The notes under the pieces: generated by a model
Told to the model about the DNA's origin: nothing
The model's input: only the letters and a program-made list of their open reading frames with translations
Database searches by the model: none
In this document: positions 15,590 through 24,783 of the stretch, piece by piece
How the letters are laid out: each line of letters starts with the position of its first letter
How positions within the stretch are numbered: the stretch's first letter is position 1
Assembly: GCA_902775485.1 (NCBI GenBank)
Contig: CACYMJ010000017.1
Coordinates: 1 to 40,633 of the forward strand
DNA length: 40,633 nucleotides
Direction: 5' to 3'
From: an uncultured Lachnospiraceae bacterium
Lineage (GTDB): Bacteria > Bacillota > Clostridia > Lachnospirales > Lachnospiraceae
Made by a program: the position numbers and the translations under genes

Positions 15590-15600
15590 TCGGTAACAAT

Positions 15601-17202
15601 ATGTCATATGTAGCACTATACAGGAAATGGCGGCCGACTACCTTTGACGAGATCAAAGGTCAGGACGCAGTCGTTACCACTTTACGAAATCAGATAGAGG
15701 CCAACAGGATAGGACATGCCTATCTGTTCTGCGGAACAAGGGGAACCGGAAAAACGAGTGCCGCAAAAGTGTTTGCAAAAGCAGTGAACTGTGAACACCC
15801 CGTTAACGGAAATCCCTGCGGAGAGTGTGAAAGCTGCCGCAGCATAAATGACGGAACGAGCCTTAACGTACTTGAGATGGATGCCGCTTCCAATAACGGT
15901 ATCGATGATATGAGGCAGATAAGGGAGAGCGTTGTTTATTCTCCGACAAATGCCAGGTACAAGGTCTATATCATAGACGAGGCTCATCAGATCACGAAGG
16001 ATGCATTCAACGCCCTTCTGAAAACGATAGAAGAACCGCCGTCGTATGTGATATTCATATTTGCGACAACTGAGCCTCACAGGATACCGATAACCATTCT
16101 TTCAAGATGCCAGAGATATGATTTTAAACGCATCGCTGTTGATACTCTTGAAGGAAGGCTTAAGGAAGTTGCCGAAAACGAAGGCATTGAGATAGAGGAC
16201 AAAGCGATCAGGTACATCGCATCAAAGGCGGAAGGCGGAATGAGGGACGCCCTGTCTCTTATGGACCAGTGTTCATCTTTTTTCCTCGGAAAGCCTATCA
16301 CATACGAAAGAGCCCTGGATGTTCTCGGTGCGGTGGACACTTCGGTGTTCAGCAGGTTTTTGCGTGCGCTTTGCGCCAGGAGCGTGACGGACAGCATAGC
16401 CGTGATCGATGAGGTACTGATACAGGGCAGAGACATCGATCAGTTCGTGAATGATTTTGTATGGCACATGAGAAATGTCCTTTTGGCAAATACCGCAGAA
16501 GATATCTCGGAAGTAGTTGATATAACGGGGGATAATCTCAAGCTGCTGCGCCAGGAAGCACAGTCGATCCCGGAAGCGCAGCTGATCCGCTATATAAGAC
16601 TGTTTTCGGAGTTGTCCAATAATCTCAGATATGCAACACAGAAGAGGATACTTACGGAGATAACCGTAATAAAGATCTGTAAGCCGCAGACGGAAACGAA
16701 TCTTGATTCCGTAAATGACAGACTGAAGGTTATAGAGGATCTTATAGAGAGCGGGAATCTTTCAAAGGAATCGTATGAAAAGGGTATCGGGGAATCACAG
16801 CCCAAACCGGGAAGTTCGGACAGAAAGATAAGATCCGAAGCCGAAGCTGCCGCAAGGAATCTCCCCAAGGCAACTATAGACGATCTGAAAAACATAAACG
16901 CCATCTGGCCGAAGGTCATCAGATCGGTACCGACGAATTACACGGCATGTCTGCGAATGGCCGCACCGTCGGTAAGGCCTGTGGACGGAAAGATAGTTAT
17001 AGTGTTTGAGGACGATACGGTACTCGGATTGTGTGACACCACCGAATTCAGGGAGAGTCTTGATAAAGCTTTCGAGGAGGCTGTCGGTAAAAAGGTTGAG
17101 TACGAACTCTCATCGGATACACAGGTGAAGGAAAAGGGAGAGTTTTATCCGCCCACATCAATGTTCGGTATGGATGTGGACGTTGACGATTCAGAGTTTT
17201 AG
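15601..17202 (+). CDS. dnaX: DNA polymerase III subunits gamma/tau
   Basis: The clamp-loader ATPase begins MSYVALYRKWRP, the usual N terminus; an in-frame TTG at 15586 overlapping the pfkA stop is less likely. Walker A is GTRGTGKTS (residues 45-53), a zinc module of four Cys lies near 62-80, the DEAH-type Walker B is IIDEAHQIT, and the sensor LSRCQRYDFKR is present. The C-terminal part beyond about 370 is variable and would be the tau-specific region; it is short (533 residues in total). I see no obvious slippery A tract for a programmed frameshift, though I did not search this exhaustively. Next come ybaB and recR, the classical order. Confidence 0.95.
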   Translation: MSYVALYRKWRPTTFDEIKGQDAVVTTLRNQIEANRIGHAYLFCGTRGTGKTSAAKVFAKAVNCEHPVNGNPCGECESCRSINDGTSLNVLEMDAASNNGIDDMRQIRESVVYSPTNARYKVYIIDEAHQITKDAFNALLKTIEEPPSYVIFIFATTEPHRIPITILSRCQRYDFKRIAVDTLEGRLKEVAENEGIEIEDKAIRYIASKAEGGMRDALSLMDQCSSFFLGKPITYERALDVLGAVDTSVFSRFLRALCARSVTDSIAVIDEVLIQGRDIDQFVNDFVWHMRNVLLANTAEDISEVVDITGDNLKLLRQEAQSIPEAQLIRYIRLFSELSNNLRYATQKRILTEITVIKICKPQTETNLDSVNDRLKVIEDLIESGNLSKESYEKGIGESQPKPGSSDRKIRSEAEAAARNLPKATIDDLKNINAIWPKVIRSVPTNYTACLRMAAPSVRPVDGKIVIVFEDDTVLGLCDTTEFRESLDKAFEEAVGKKVEYELSSDTQVKEKGEFYPPTSMFGMDVDVDDSEF

Positions 17203-17217
17203 AAAAGGAGAACCAAA

Positions 17218-17559
17218 ATGGCTAAAAGAGGTGGTTTTCCGGGCGGAGCGATGCCCGGTAACATGGCAAACCTGATGAAACAGGCGCAGAAAATGCAGCG
17301 TCAGATGGAGGAGAGCCAGAAGGAGCTTGAGGGAAAGGAATTTACCGCTAAATCCGGCGGAGGCGCTGTTGAAGTGACCGTTACCGGAAAGAGGGAGATC
17401 ACAAGCATTAAGCTGTCCGAAGAAGCAGTGGATCCGGATGATATCGAGACGCTTGAGGACCTTATTATAGCCGCCGTTAATGAAGCACTTAGGATGGTCG
17501 ATGAAGAGAGTTCTTCGAACATGAACAGGATGACCGGAGGAATGGGAGGACTGTTCTGA
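17218..17559 (+). CDS. YbaB/EbfC nucleoid-associated protein
   Basis: The 113-residue protein binds DNA as a dimer and is regularly encoded between dnaX and recR. A glycine- and methionine-rich N terminus is followed by a helix (MKQAQKMQRQMEESQKEL), the strand region FTAKSGGGAVEVTVTG, and a second helical part with AAVNEAL. A clear AAAAGGAG lies upstream of ATG 17218, 15 bases after the dnaX stop. It probably helps organise the chromosome or assists recombination repair with RecR; the precise role is unsettled in the family. Confidence 0.92.
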   Translation: MAKRGGFPGGAMPGNMANLMKQAQKMQRQMEESQKELEGKEFTAKSGGGAVEVTVTGKREITSIKLSEEAVDPDDIETLEDLIIAAVNEALRMVDEESSSNMNRMTGGMGGLF

Positions 17560-17605
17560 TCCGCAGAAAAGTTCCGCTTTTACAGATTAAGGGAGTGTAT
17601 AGGGG

Positions 17606-18202
17606 ATGGATATGTACAGCGGTTATATAGGCAGACTGATATCGGAACTTTCGGTACTGCCCGGGATCGGTAACAAGACCGCCCAGCGATTGGCATTTCA
17701 TATAATCAATATGCCGGCCGAGCAGGTGGAAAAACTTGCGGGAGCAATGACAGAGGCCAAGGAGCACATCAGGTATTGCAGTGAATGTTTCACACTGACA
17801 GACAGGGAAAAGTGTCCGGTATGCTCGAATCCCGCAAGAAACCGGAAGCAGATAATGGTCGTTGAGAGTCCGAGGGATATGACGGCATACGAGAAGACCC
17901 ATAAATACGAAGGGGTATATCATGTCCTTCACGGTGCCATCAATCCGAGTCTCGGAATAGGGCCTTCGGATATCAGACTGGCGGAGTTGATCAAGAGGCT
18001 CCAGTCGGATGTGGATGAGGTCATCATCGCGACCAATTCGAGCATAGAAGGTGAGACGACTGCGATGTATATCAGCAAGCTGATAAAACCGACCGGAATA
18101 AAGGTGACGAGAATAGCAAGCGGCGTTCCCGTCGGCGGTGAGCTCGAATACATAGATGAGATCACATTATCAAGAGCATTGGATGCACGTGTAGAACTAT
18201 AG
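17606..18202 (+). CDS. recR: Recombination protein RecR
   Basis: The 198-residue protein belongs to the RecFOR recombinational repair pathway, where it loads RecA on gapped DNA. The order of motifs is complete: helix-hairpin-helix LSVLPGIGNKTAQRLAF near 15-31, a four-Cys zinc finger (CSECF ... CPVC) near 57-75, the Toprim domain with VVESPRD, and a C-terminal Walker-like end. ATG 17606 or ATG 17612 may be used; GGGGA precedes the first closely. It completes dnaX-ybaB-recR. A GGAGGG site 15 bases downstream begins galM. Confidence 0.95.
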   Translation: MDMYSGYIGRLISELSVLPGIGNKTAQRLAFHIINMPAEQVEKLAGAMTEAKEHIRYCSECFTLTDREKCPVCSNPARNRKQIMVVESPRDMTAYEKTHKYEGVYHVLHGAINPSLGIGPSDIRLAELIKRLQSDVDEVIIATNSSIEGETTAMYISKLIKPTGIKVTRIASGVPVGGELEYIDEITLSRALDARVEL

Positions 18203-18220
18203 ACCATAGGAGGGAAAAAC

Positions 18221-19255
18221 ATGTCAGTTACTACCACTCAGTTTGGAAAAACACAGTTTGGGACAGATATAAAGCTTTTTACCATCAGCAACAAAAACGG
18301 TATGGAGGCATCCGTCACGAACATCGGAGCAAGCCTTGTAAAATTGATCGTACCAAACGACAAGGGCGAAAAGAAGGATATTATACTCGGCTTTGACAGC
18401 GGAGAAGAGTATATGATAAACGGAAGCTTTTTCGGCGCAACGATCGGAAGATGTGCAAACCGTACCGCAAATGCAAGTTTTATGATTGACGGAGTTAAAT
18501 ATAACCTTGCCGTTAATGATAATGAGAATAATCTTCATTCGGATTTTTACAGGGGAATGCACAAGGTATTGTGGGATGCCGGGTGCGGAGAAGATAACGT
18601 AAAGTTTTCGTATCATTCACCGGATATGGAAAACGGTTTCCCCGGAAATTTCGATATCAGCGTGACATATACTCTTACGGATGATAATGAGATCAGAATA
18701 GATTACGACGGAGTATGCGATAAGAAGACTCTGATCAACATGACGAACCACACTTATTTCAATCTGTCCGGTCATGACAGCGGGTCGATCGAAAATACAA
18801 AGCTTACGATCTTGGCTTCAAACTATACCCCCGTTGCAGCGGGAGCTATCCCTACGGGAGAAATCGCGCCGGTAAAGGGAACGGTCATGGACTTTACGAG
18901 TGAGAAGACGATCGGACAGGATATCGGAGAAGATTTTGAGCAGTTAAAGCTCGTCCGGGGATATGATCACAACTATGTTGTTGATGACTGTACTGGAGAA
19001 GTTAAGCTGATCGCTACCGCCAAGGCTGACGGAAGAGTTATGGAAGTATTGACCGATCTTCCCGGCGTGCAGTTTTATGCGGGTAACATGATCGCGACCC
19101 AGCAGGGTAAGGGAGGAGTAATGTATGGTGAGCGTACGGGGTTCTGTCTTGAGTCCCAGTACTTCCCGAACAGCGCTAACGAGCCTGCATTTGCCCATCC
19201 GGTATTTGATGCGGGACAGAAGTACAAAACAACCACGATATACAGGTTCAGGTAA
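18221..19255 (+). CDS. galM: Aldose 1-epimerase (galactose mutarotase)
   Basis: The enzyme (344 residues) interconverts the alpha and beta anomers of galactose and related aldoses in the cytoplasm. Key features are the GATIGRCANR substrate loop near 65-75, NHTYFNLSGH with the catalytic His near residue 176, and FCLESQYFPNSAN with the catalytic Glu near 308. GGAGGG precedes the start. It would prepare sugars imported by the ChvE/GguAB transporter, or galactose released from polymers, for kinases. It follows recR by 18 bases but is functionally unrelated to it. Confidence 0.92.
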   Translation: MSVTTTQFGKTQFGTDIKLFTISNKNGMEASVTNIGASLVKLIVPNDKGEKKDIILGFDSGEEYMINGSFFGATIGRCANRTANASFMIDGVKYNLAVNDNENNLHSDFYRGMHKVLWDAGCGEDNVKFSYHSPDMENGFPGNFDISVTYTLTDDNEIRIDYDGVCDKKTLINMTNHTYFNLSGHDSGSIENTKLTILASNYTPVAAGAIPTGEIAPVKGTVMDFTSEKTIGQDIGEDFEQLKLVRGYDHNYVVDDCTGEVKLIATAKADGRVMEVLTDLPGVQFYAGNMIATQQGKGGVMYGERTGFCLESQYFPNSANEPAFAHPVFDAGQKYKTTTIYRFR

Positions 19256-19279
19256 GAACGGACCGGAAAGTGTCATTAA

Positions 19280-21097
19280 ATGAAATTTACAGACAACGGG
19301 GAAAGACAACACAGAAAAGATAAAAAGAACAGAGACAGGTTCTCGGTCACGATCATCGGAGTGGTGATCTACTCAGTCGTTTTGATAGCGGTTATGGTAG
19401 CTTCATATGTCGGCGTCAAAGCGATCTTTCGAAATTATGACCGGGAAACCGCAATTGTAGCGGATCAGACACAAGAGCAGGTTCAAACGGAACCGGAGAC
19501 AACACCGGTTCCAAAACCGGAAGAGGACGTATCAGAAGATACGCAGATAGATCATGAAGTGTCACCCGATGAACTCAGCGATCCCGAGACAGGTGAAGTG
19601 GACTATTCGGTCATACGCTTTAAACCCGGGAAGAGAGATCCGAAACTTAAATGGAAAGATGACGTGTTCTCAAGGATCGAGAATGTGAAAGATCCGGCAA
19701 ATGCACCGGTGAACACATTCGGGTACAGGAGAGTATCTGCGAAGATCCCCGATAACAGGTCATCGGAATATAAGGTATATACCAACCCGGATAACGGAGC
19801 TGTTGAAAAGATCACGGAGATAATGGATTGCGGAGATAATCTTGATATCCTTGACTACTATTACAACAACGGCAATATCAATTATGTTGCGGAATACAAG
19901 ACATATACGGGCAAACCGATCGATATTTCGTCTGCCGAGGTAGAGTCCAGATACTATTTCAGGAACGATACGCTTGTCCGTTACATATACTGTACCGACG
20001 GAAACGCAACAGAGTATTCGGTCGCAAACATTGACAGTTACAGCAGCGGAACGAAGCAGCAGTATGATTATCTTGAAAAGGATATGATCAACCGTGCATA
20101 TATCGTATACAACCTCGCGCCTTCACTTAAGGAGACGGAACTTTTGTACGGATATGTCATGGATGAATTCTCCATGCCTATGGAGGATGCAAAGATAGTC
20201 GTCAGGTCCGAAGCGGATGACAGTGTGGTTGCTGAAACAGCAACGGACGGTGACGGTTTTTACAAGATCGCAATTGACTGCACCGATGATACTACGTTTT
20301 GTGTTATGGCAAGCAAAGATACGCTGAATGATGTGGGTGTATATGGGATAGGTGCAAGATACGGATCTGGGAAATATGCCGTCGAGCCCATATATATGCA
20401 GTATGTGAACAATACCGTAACCTATCCTACACAGTTTGTTGTAAGGGATGCTATAGATCCCAACAAGCCTCTTTCGGGAGCCGGAATGATGATACGAAGA
20501 GGACTCGGAAACCGTACCGGAGAGGTCATGCAGACAGGAGCACTTGATGATAACGGTACAGCCAGCGTTGCGCTGACCGCGGGAAGTTACACGGCCGAGA
20601 TCTCAAAGGGAGGATATGAGACTCTTTTCCTGTCGGTGATAGTTCGCCTTGATCATCAGTTTGCTATCGGATTTGCGCTCCCCGATGTAGAAGAGGATAC
20701 GTACCGTGCCGTGGTATCGTGGGAAACGGCTCCGCTCGATCTTAAGGCAATGGCCATTTCATCGAATCAGGGACGAATCCTTCGTTCGGCTGTTGACAGT
20801 CTGGGACTGACAACTGCGGAAACGGTTTCGATAGAAAATGCCGGAACGGATGACTACAGATTCTATGTTACGGACTTCGGAAGCATCACCTCCGGGGATA
20901 TGATGTCGTACAATATGACGGGCAGCTGCGCTTACGTTGATGTATATGACAGTAACGGACTGATCGCGAAATACCATGTTCCTGCCGCGAGCGCCGGAGT
21001 TATCTGGGAAGCGTTTGAAATACATAACAAAACGGTTCTTCCCGTCAACTCGTATTTTTATTCCGTTGAAAACGATAGTTTATGGAAAACAAAATGA
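19280..21097 (+). CDS. Membrane-anchored extracellular protein with a carboxypeptidase-regulatory-like domain
   Basis: I do not recognise a family for the whole 605 residues. A basic start is followed by one membrane segment (about 17-40, VVIYSVVLIAVMVASYVGV), then a Glu/Pro/Thr-rich spacer to about 105, as in surface-anchored proteins. Near 285-360 lies LLYGYVMDEFSMPMEDAKIVV, a beta-sandwich repeat resembling carboxypeptidase-regulatory (CarboxypepD_reg) domains, and a second similar unit follows near 395-450 (DAIDPNKPLSGAGMMIRRG). No catalytic motif is seen. It lies between galM and transketolase, facing the same way. A role in cell-surface structure or carbohydrate contact is possible but unsupported. 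Confidence 0.6.
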   Translation: MKFTDNGERQHRKDKKNRDRFSVTIIGVVIYSVVLIAVMVASYVGVKAIFRNYDRETAIVADQTQEQVQTEPETTPVPKPEEDVSEDTQIDHEVSPDELSDPETGEVDYSVIRFKPGKRDPKLKWKDDVFSRIENVKDPANAPVNTFGYRRVSAKIPDNRSSEYKVYTNPDNGAVEKITEIMDCGDNLDILDYYYNNGNINYVAEYKTYTGKPIDISSAEVESRYYFRNDTLVRYIYCTDGNATEYSVANIDSYSSGTKQQYDYLEKDMINRAYIVYNLAPSLKETELLYGYVMDEFSMPMEDAKIVVRSEADDSVVAETATDGDGFYKIAIDCTDDTTFCVMASKDTLNDVGVYGIGARYGSGKYAVEPIYMQYVNNTVTYPTQFVVRDAIDPNKPLSGAGMMIRRGLGNRTGEVMQTGALDDNGTASVALTAGSYTAEISKGGYETLFLSVIVRLDHQFAIGFALPDVEEDTYRAVVSWETAPLDLKAMAISSNQGRILRSAVDSLGLTTAETVSIENAGTDDYRFYVTDFGSITSGDMMSYNMTGSCAYVDVYDSNGLIAKYHVPAASAGVIWEAFEIHNKTVLPVNSYFYSVENDSLWKTK

Positions 21098-21160
21098 TAG
21101 TATGATATTCTATTAGACAGTTAAAATTCAGTATTACATATATATAGAAAGGAAAAAGCT

Positions 21161-21997
21161 ATGAACAATTTGGATTTGGCAAAGACGGCTAATGAAGTCC
21201 GCAAAGGCATAGTAACAGCGGTTCATTCAGCCAAGGCCGGACATCCCGGCGGATCACTGTCCTGTGCAGATCTGATGACGTTCCTTTATTTTGAGGAGAT
21301 GAACATCGATCCCAAGGATCCCGAAAAGGCAGATCGCGACAGATTCGTCCTTTCAAAGGGACATTGCGCGCCCGCTCTTTATTCCACACTTGCACAGAGA
21401 GGATATTTCCCGGTGGAAGAGCTTAAGACTCTTCGTAAGCTCGGTTCTCATCTCCAGGGGCATCCTTGCATGCAGCACACTCCCGGAGTGGATATGTCCA
21501 GCGGATCACTCGGTCAGGGAGTATCGGTTGCCGCAGGTATGGCGTTATCGGCCAAATTATCAAATGACAGTTATCGCGTATATACGCTTCTCGGAGACGG
21601 AGAGATCGCAGAGGGACAGGTTTGGGAAGCAGCTATGTTTGCCGGCCACAAGAAGCTCGATAATTTTGTTGTCATAGTAGATAACAACGGACTGCAGATC
21701 GACGGTAAGATAGAGGATGTATGTAATCCCTATCCGATCGATAAGAAGTTTGAAGCGTTCAATTTTCATGTGATCAATATCAATGCCCATGATTTTGATC
21801 AGATACGTGCAGCATTCAAGGAAGCACGTGAAACAAAGGGAATGCCCACGGCCATCATCATGAAGTCCGTAAAGGGTAAGGGCGTTTCATTTATGGAAAA
21901 TCAGGCAGGATGGCATGGCAAAGCGCCCAATGACGAGCAGTATGAAGTTGCCATGAATGATCTTGAGAAAGTAGGTGAAGCATTATGTCAGAAGTAG
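21161..21997 (+). CDS. Transketolase, N-terminal subunit
   Basis: This 278-residue protein is the thiamine-diphosphate-binding half of a split transketolase. It contains SKGHCAPALYSTLA near 60-73, LGSHLQGHP, MSSGSLGQGVSVAAGMAL, and the ThDP/Mg motif starting GDGEIAEGQVWEAA and ending NN near 145-175. Together with the next gene it moves two-carbon ketol units between sugar phosphates in the non-oxidative pentose phosphate pathway. AGAAAGGA precedes ATG 21161, and the 3' end overlaps the next gene by 13 bases, so both halves are made together. Split transketolases are common in Clostridia. Confidence 0.93.
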   Translation: MNNLDLAKTANEVRKGIVTAVHSAKAGHPGGSLSCADLMTFLYFEEMNIDPKDPEKADRDRFVLSKGHCAPALYSTLAQRGYFPVEELKTLRKLGSHLQGHPCMQHTPGVDMSSGSLGQGVSVAAGMALSAKLSNDSYRVYTLLGDGEIAEGQVWEAAMFAGHKKLDNFVVIVDNNGLQIDGKIEDVCNPYPIDKKFEAFNFHVININAHDFDQIRAAFKEARETKGMPTAIIMKSVKGKGVSFMENQAGWHGKAPNDEQYEVAMNDLEKVGEALCQK

Positions 21998-22926
21998 AAA
22001 AGATCGCTACCAGAGCCAGTTACGGTAATGCACTTGTGGAACTGGGCAATGAAAAAGATGACCTTGTTGTTTTGACCGCTGACCTTGCTGCAGCTACGAT
22101 GACGGGTGTATTTGCGAAGGCACATCCCGAAAAGCATATAAATTGCGGTATCGCGGAAGCGAATATGACATGTATAGCTGCCGGACTTGCGGCAACGGGA
22201 AAGGTTCCTTTTGCAAGTTCGTTCGCAATGTTCTCTGCGGGAAGAGCATTTGAGCAGGTCAGGAATTCCATCGGATATCCTCACCTTAACGTCAAGATCG
22301 GTGCAACGCATGCAGGTGTGTCCGTCGGTGAGGACGGAGCATCACATCAGTGTAATGAGGATATCGCACTTATGCGCACTATCCCGGGAATGGTGATAAT
22401 CAATCCCGCTGATGATGTTGAGGCAAGAGCAGCGGTAAAGGCAGCATATGAGTATGTCGGCCCCGTATACCTCAGATTCGGACGTTCGGCGGTTCCCGTA
22501 TTCAATGACGAGAAAACATATAAGTTTGAAATGGGCAAAGGCGTTGTTCTTCGCGAAGGTAAGGACGTTTCCATCATAGCTACGGGCATAACGGTTCCCG
22601 CATCAATGGAAGCAGCGGATATGCTCGCAAAGGACGGAATAGATGCCGAGGTCATCAACATTCATACGATAAAACCTCTTGATGAAGAACTTATATTAAA
22701 GACAGCCAAGAAGACCGGAAAAGTGGTAACGGCTGAAGAGCATTCGGTTATCGGCGGACTCGGAAGCGCGGTATGCGATGTTCTTTCCGAGAAGTGCCCG
22801 ACTCCCGTATTCAAGATCGGAATGAGGGACGTATTCGGCGAGAGCGGATCGGCGGCACAGCTGCTTCATAAGTATCTTCTCGATGCCGAAGGTATTTATG
22901 ATCAGGTTAAAAAGTTCGTTAAATAA
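21985..22926 (+). CDS. Transketolase, C-terminal subunit
   Basis: The 313-residue protein holds the pyrimidine-binding and C-terminal domains of the split enzyme. Landmarks are LTADLAAATMTGVFAKAHPEK's acidic start near residue 30, the GIAEANMTCIAAGLA segment with the conserved Glu that activates ThDP near 53, GVSVGEDGASHQCNEDIALMR-type loop near 110-125, and a C-terminal VTAEEHSVIGGLGSAVC. It starts inside the previous gene and would form a complex with that product. A hairpin follows at 22945. Confidence 0.93.
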   Translation: MSEVEKIATRASYGNALVELGNEKDDLVVLTADLAAATMTGVFAKAHPEKHINCGIAEANMTCIAAGLAATGKVPFASSFAMFSAGRAFEQVRNSIGYPHLNVKIGATHAGVSVGEDGASHQCNEDIALMRTIPGMVIINPADDVEARAAVKAAYEYVGPVYLRFGRSAVPVFNDEKTYKFEMGKGVVLREGKDVSIIATGITVPASMEAADMLAKDGIDAEVINIHTIKPLDEELILKTAKKTGKVVTAEEHSVIGGLGSAVCDVLSEKCPTPVFKIGMRDVFGESGSAAQLLHKYLLDAEGIYDQVKKFVK

Positions 22927-22944
22927 TCTTATTGATTAAAAATC

Positions 22945-22978
22945 GCGTCCTGTACAGGCTTCGGTCCGTGCGGGACGC
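22945..22978 (+). terminator. Hairpin between transketolase and the ManA-ROK gene
   Basis: GCGTCCTGTAC pairs with GTGCGGGACGC over eleven positions with two G-T wobbles, with a loop containing CTTCGG. Only CTTTG follows, so termination is probably partial. It may act as an attenuator or RNA processing and stability element between the two genes. Confidence 0.45.
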
Positions 22979-23013
22979 CTTTGATGTATACAGACAGGAG
23001 GATAGCGGAAAAC

Positions 23014-24783
23014 ATGAAAGAGTTGATCTTTCTTGAACCCGTTGTCAAGAAACTCATCTGGGGAAAGGAATACTGGACCGTAAGTGCGCACGAGAGCGGT
23101 GACTGCCTTGTAAAGGGCGGTACTTTTGACGGAATGCATCTGTCTGAAGTATGGCGCGATCATAAGGAAGTATTCGGCGTGGAAACGGAAGGGGAATTCC
23201 CGTTTATTGTCAAGGTCATTGACGCCAGGGATCCCCTGTCGATCCAGGTCCATCCCGACGATGAATATGCAAATGAGAATGAAAACGGCGCACCGGGAAA
23301 AACGGAGTGCTGGTATGTCATGGACTGTGACAGGGACGGATCGATCATAATCGGTCATAACGCAAAGAGCCGTAAAGAGGCCGAAGAGATGATCGCCGAG
23401 AACAGATGGGACGATTTTCTGCGGGAGATCCCGGTAAAAAAAGGAGATTTCTATCAGATAACGCCCGGTACAGTCCATGCGATAAAACAGAACACCATGA
23501 TAATGGAGATACAGAAGAACTCGGATGTTACATACCGACTGTATGATTACAACCGTGTCAGGGACGGTGTGGCAAGGCAGCTGCATGTTGACAAGAGTCT
23601 GGACGTCATGATGATCCCCCATAAGGATGCAGACTGTTACACCAACAAGGTTCCCGGAAAACTTGTATCTTGCAGATATTATGATGTTGACAGATATGAC
23701 ATATCGGGCGTCAGGGATTTTGAAAAAAGAGATTCTTTCATGATCATATCCGTTCTTGACGGAGAAGGCGGTATTGACGGCCGAAAGATCAAAGCCGGAG
23801 AATCATTTATCGTATCGGGCGGATACGGAGATTTTTCGATCTTCGGAAGATTGTCGATAATGGTCACAAGACTTCCCGAACTGTACGGAGGACTGGAGGC
23901 CGGCGGAACAAAAATGGTATGTGCTCTCGGATATGCCGATGGAACGATCATCGATCAGATATCGTTTCCTACAGCGACTCCCGATGAATCAATTCCCAAG
24001 ATAATAGACTATTTCAAGGGAAAGGATATAAGTGCACTGGGTATCGGGTCGTTCGGTCCGGTAGATGTGGATCCGGATTCTGAGACTTACGGTACGATCC
24101 TTGATTCACCCAAGCTTCCCTGGCAGCATTATCCGATCAAGAAGGTTCTGGAAGAGGCTTTGCATGTTCCGATCAAGATCGATTCCGATGTTAACGGTTC
24201 GTGTCTGGGTGAGATGACTTTCGGATGTGCCAAGGATCTTGATAATGTCGGATATGTCACGGTCGGGACCGGAATCGGCGCAGGAATGGCGGTCAACGGA
24301 CAGCTTGTTCACGGAATGGGCCACCCCGAGTTCGGACATATACTTGTATCAAAGCTTCCCGGAGACGATTATTCCGGAAAGTGTCCCTTCCACCCGACAT
24401 GCTTTGAAAGTCTCGCATCAGGTCCTGCGATCGAGGGAAGATGGGGAAAGAAGGCCGCTGATCTTTCCGACAGATGCGAAGTGTGGGAGATGGAAGCGGA
24501 TTACATAGCACAGGGACTGATGGCTATGGTGCTGACGATTTCGCCACGCAAGATAATACTCGGCGGAGGAGTGATGCATCAGCTGCAGCTGTTTCCGATG
24601 ATCAGGAAAAAACTTTCGGAAAAACTTGCAGGTTATATCCATACAAAGGAACTTGACGATATGGATGAATATGTTGTTCCTGCATCGCTTTCTGATGATC
24701 AGGGTATCATGGGAGCCGTGCAGCTTGGAGTGCTTGCCGGCATCGAATCAAAGGCAAATCCCGTTAAAGCGTATTATGGCTGA
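23014..24783 (+). CDS. Mannose-6-phosphate isomerase fused to a ROK-family fructokinase
   Basis: This 589-residue protein joins two enzymes. Residues 1 to about 288 are a type I phosphomannose isomerase cupin: QVHPDDEYA near 80, KTECWYVMD and ITPGTVHAI supply the zinc-binding His and Glu. From residue 290 starts a ROK sugar kinase: YGGLEAGGTKMVCALG for phosphate binding, DSDVNGSCLGE, TVGTGIGAGMAVNG, and the ROK zinc site starting GHPEFGHILV and ending CPFHPTCFES. Its closest look is GmuE/YdhR-type fructokinase. The pair would convert mannose 6-phosphate to fructose 6-phosphate and phosphorylate fructose, both feeding phosphofructokinase. ATG 23014 is chosen because AGGAGG lies 11 bases upstream; an earlier in-frame TTG at 22981 lacks one. 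The last 8 bases overlap the next gene. Confidence 0.88.
   Translation: MKELIFLEPVVKKLIWGKEYWTVSAHESGDCLVKGGTFDGMHLSEVWRDHKEVFGVETEGEFPFIVKVIDARDPLSIQVHPDDEYANENENGAPGKTECWYVMDCDRDGSIIIGHNAKSRKEAEEMIAENRWDDFLREIPVKKGDFYQITPGTVHAIKQNTMIMEIQKNSDVTYRLYDYNRVRDGVARQLHVDKSLDVMMIPHKDADCYTNKVPGKLVSCRYYDVDRYDISGVRDFEKRDSFMIISVLDGEGGIDGRKIKAGESFIVSGGYGDFSIFGRLSIMVTRLPELYGGLEAGGTKMVCALGYADGTIIDQISFPTATPDESIPKIIDYFKGKDISALGIGSFGPVDVDPDSETYGTILDSPKLPWQHYPIKKVLEEALHVPIKIDSDVNGSCLGEMTFGCAKDLDNVGYVTVGTGIGAGMAVNGQLVHGMGHPEFGHILVSKLPGDDYSGKCPFHPTCFESLASGPAIEGRWGKKAADLSDRCEVWEMEADYIAQGLMAMVLTISPRKIILGGGVMHQLQLFPMIRKKLSEKLAGYIHTKELDDMDEYVVPASLSDDQGIMGAVQLGVLAGIESKANPVKAYYG

Noticed and set aside
21114-21142. TAGACA and CATATA with 17-base spacing before transketolase
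   Set aside because: Both hexamers are poor in an AT-rich gap where such matches arise by chance; not listed as a promoter.
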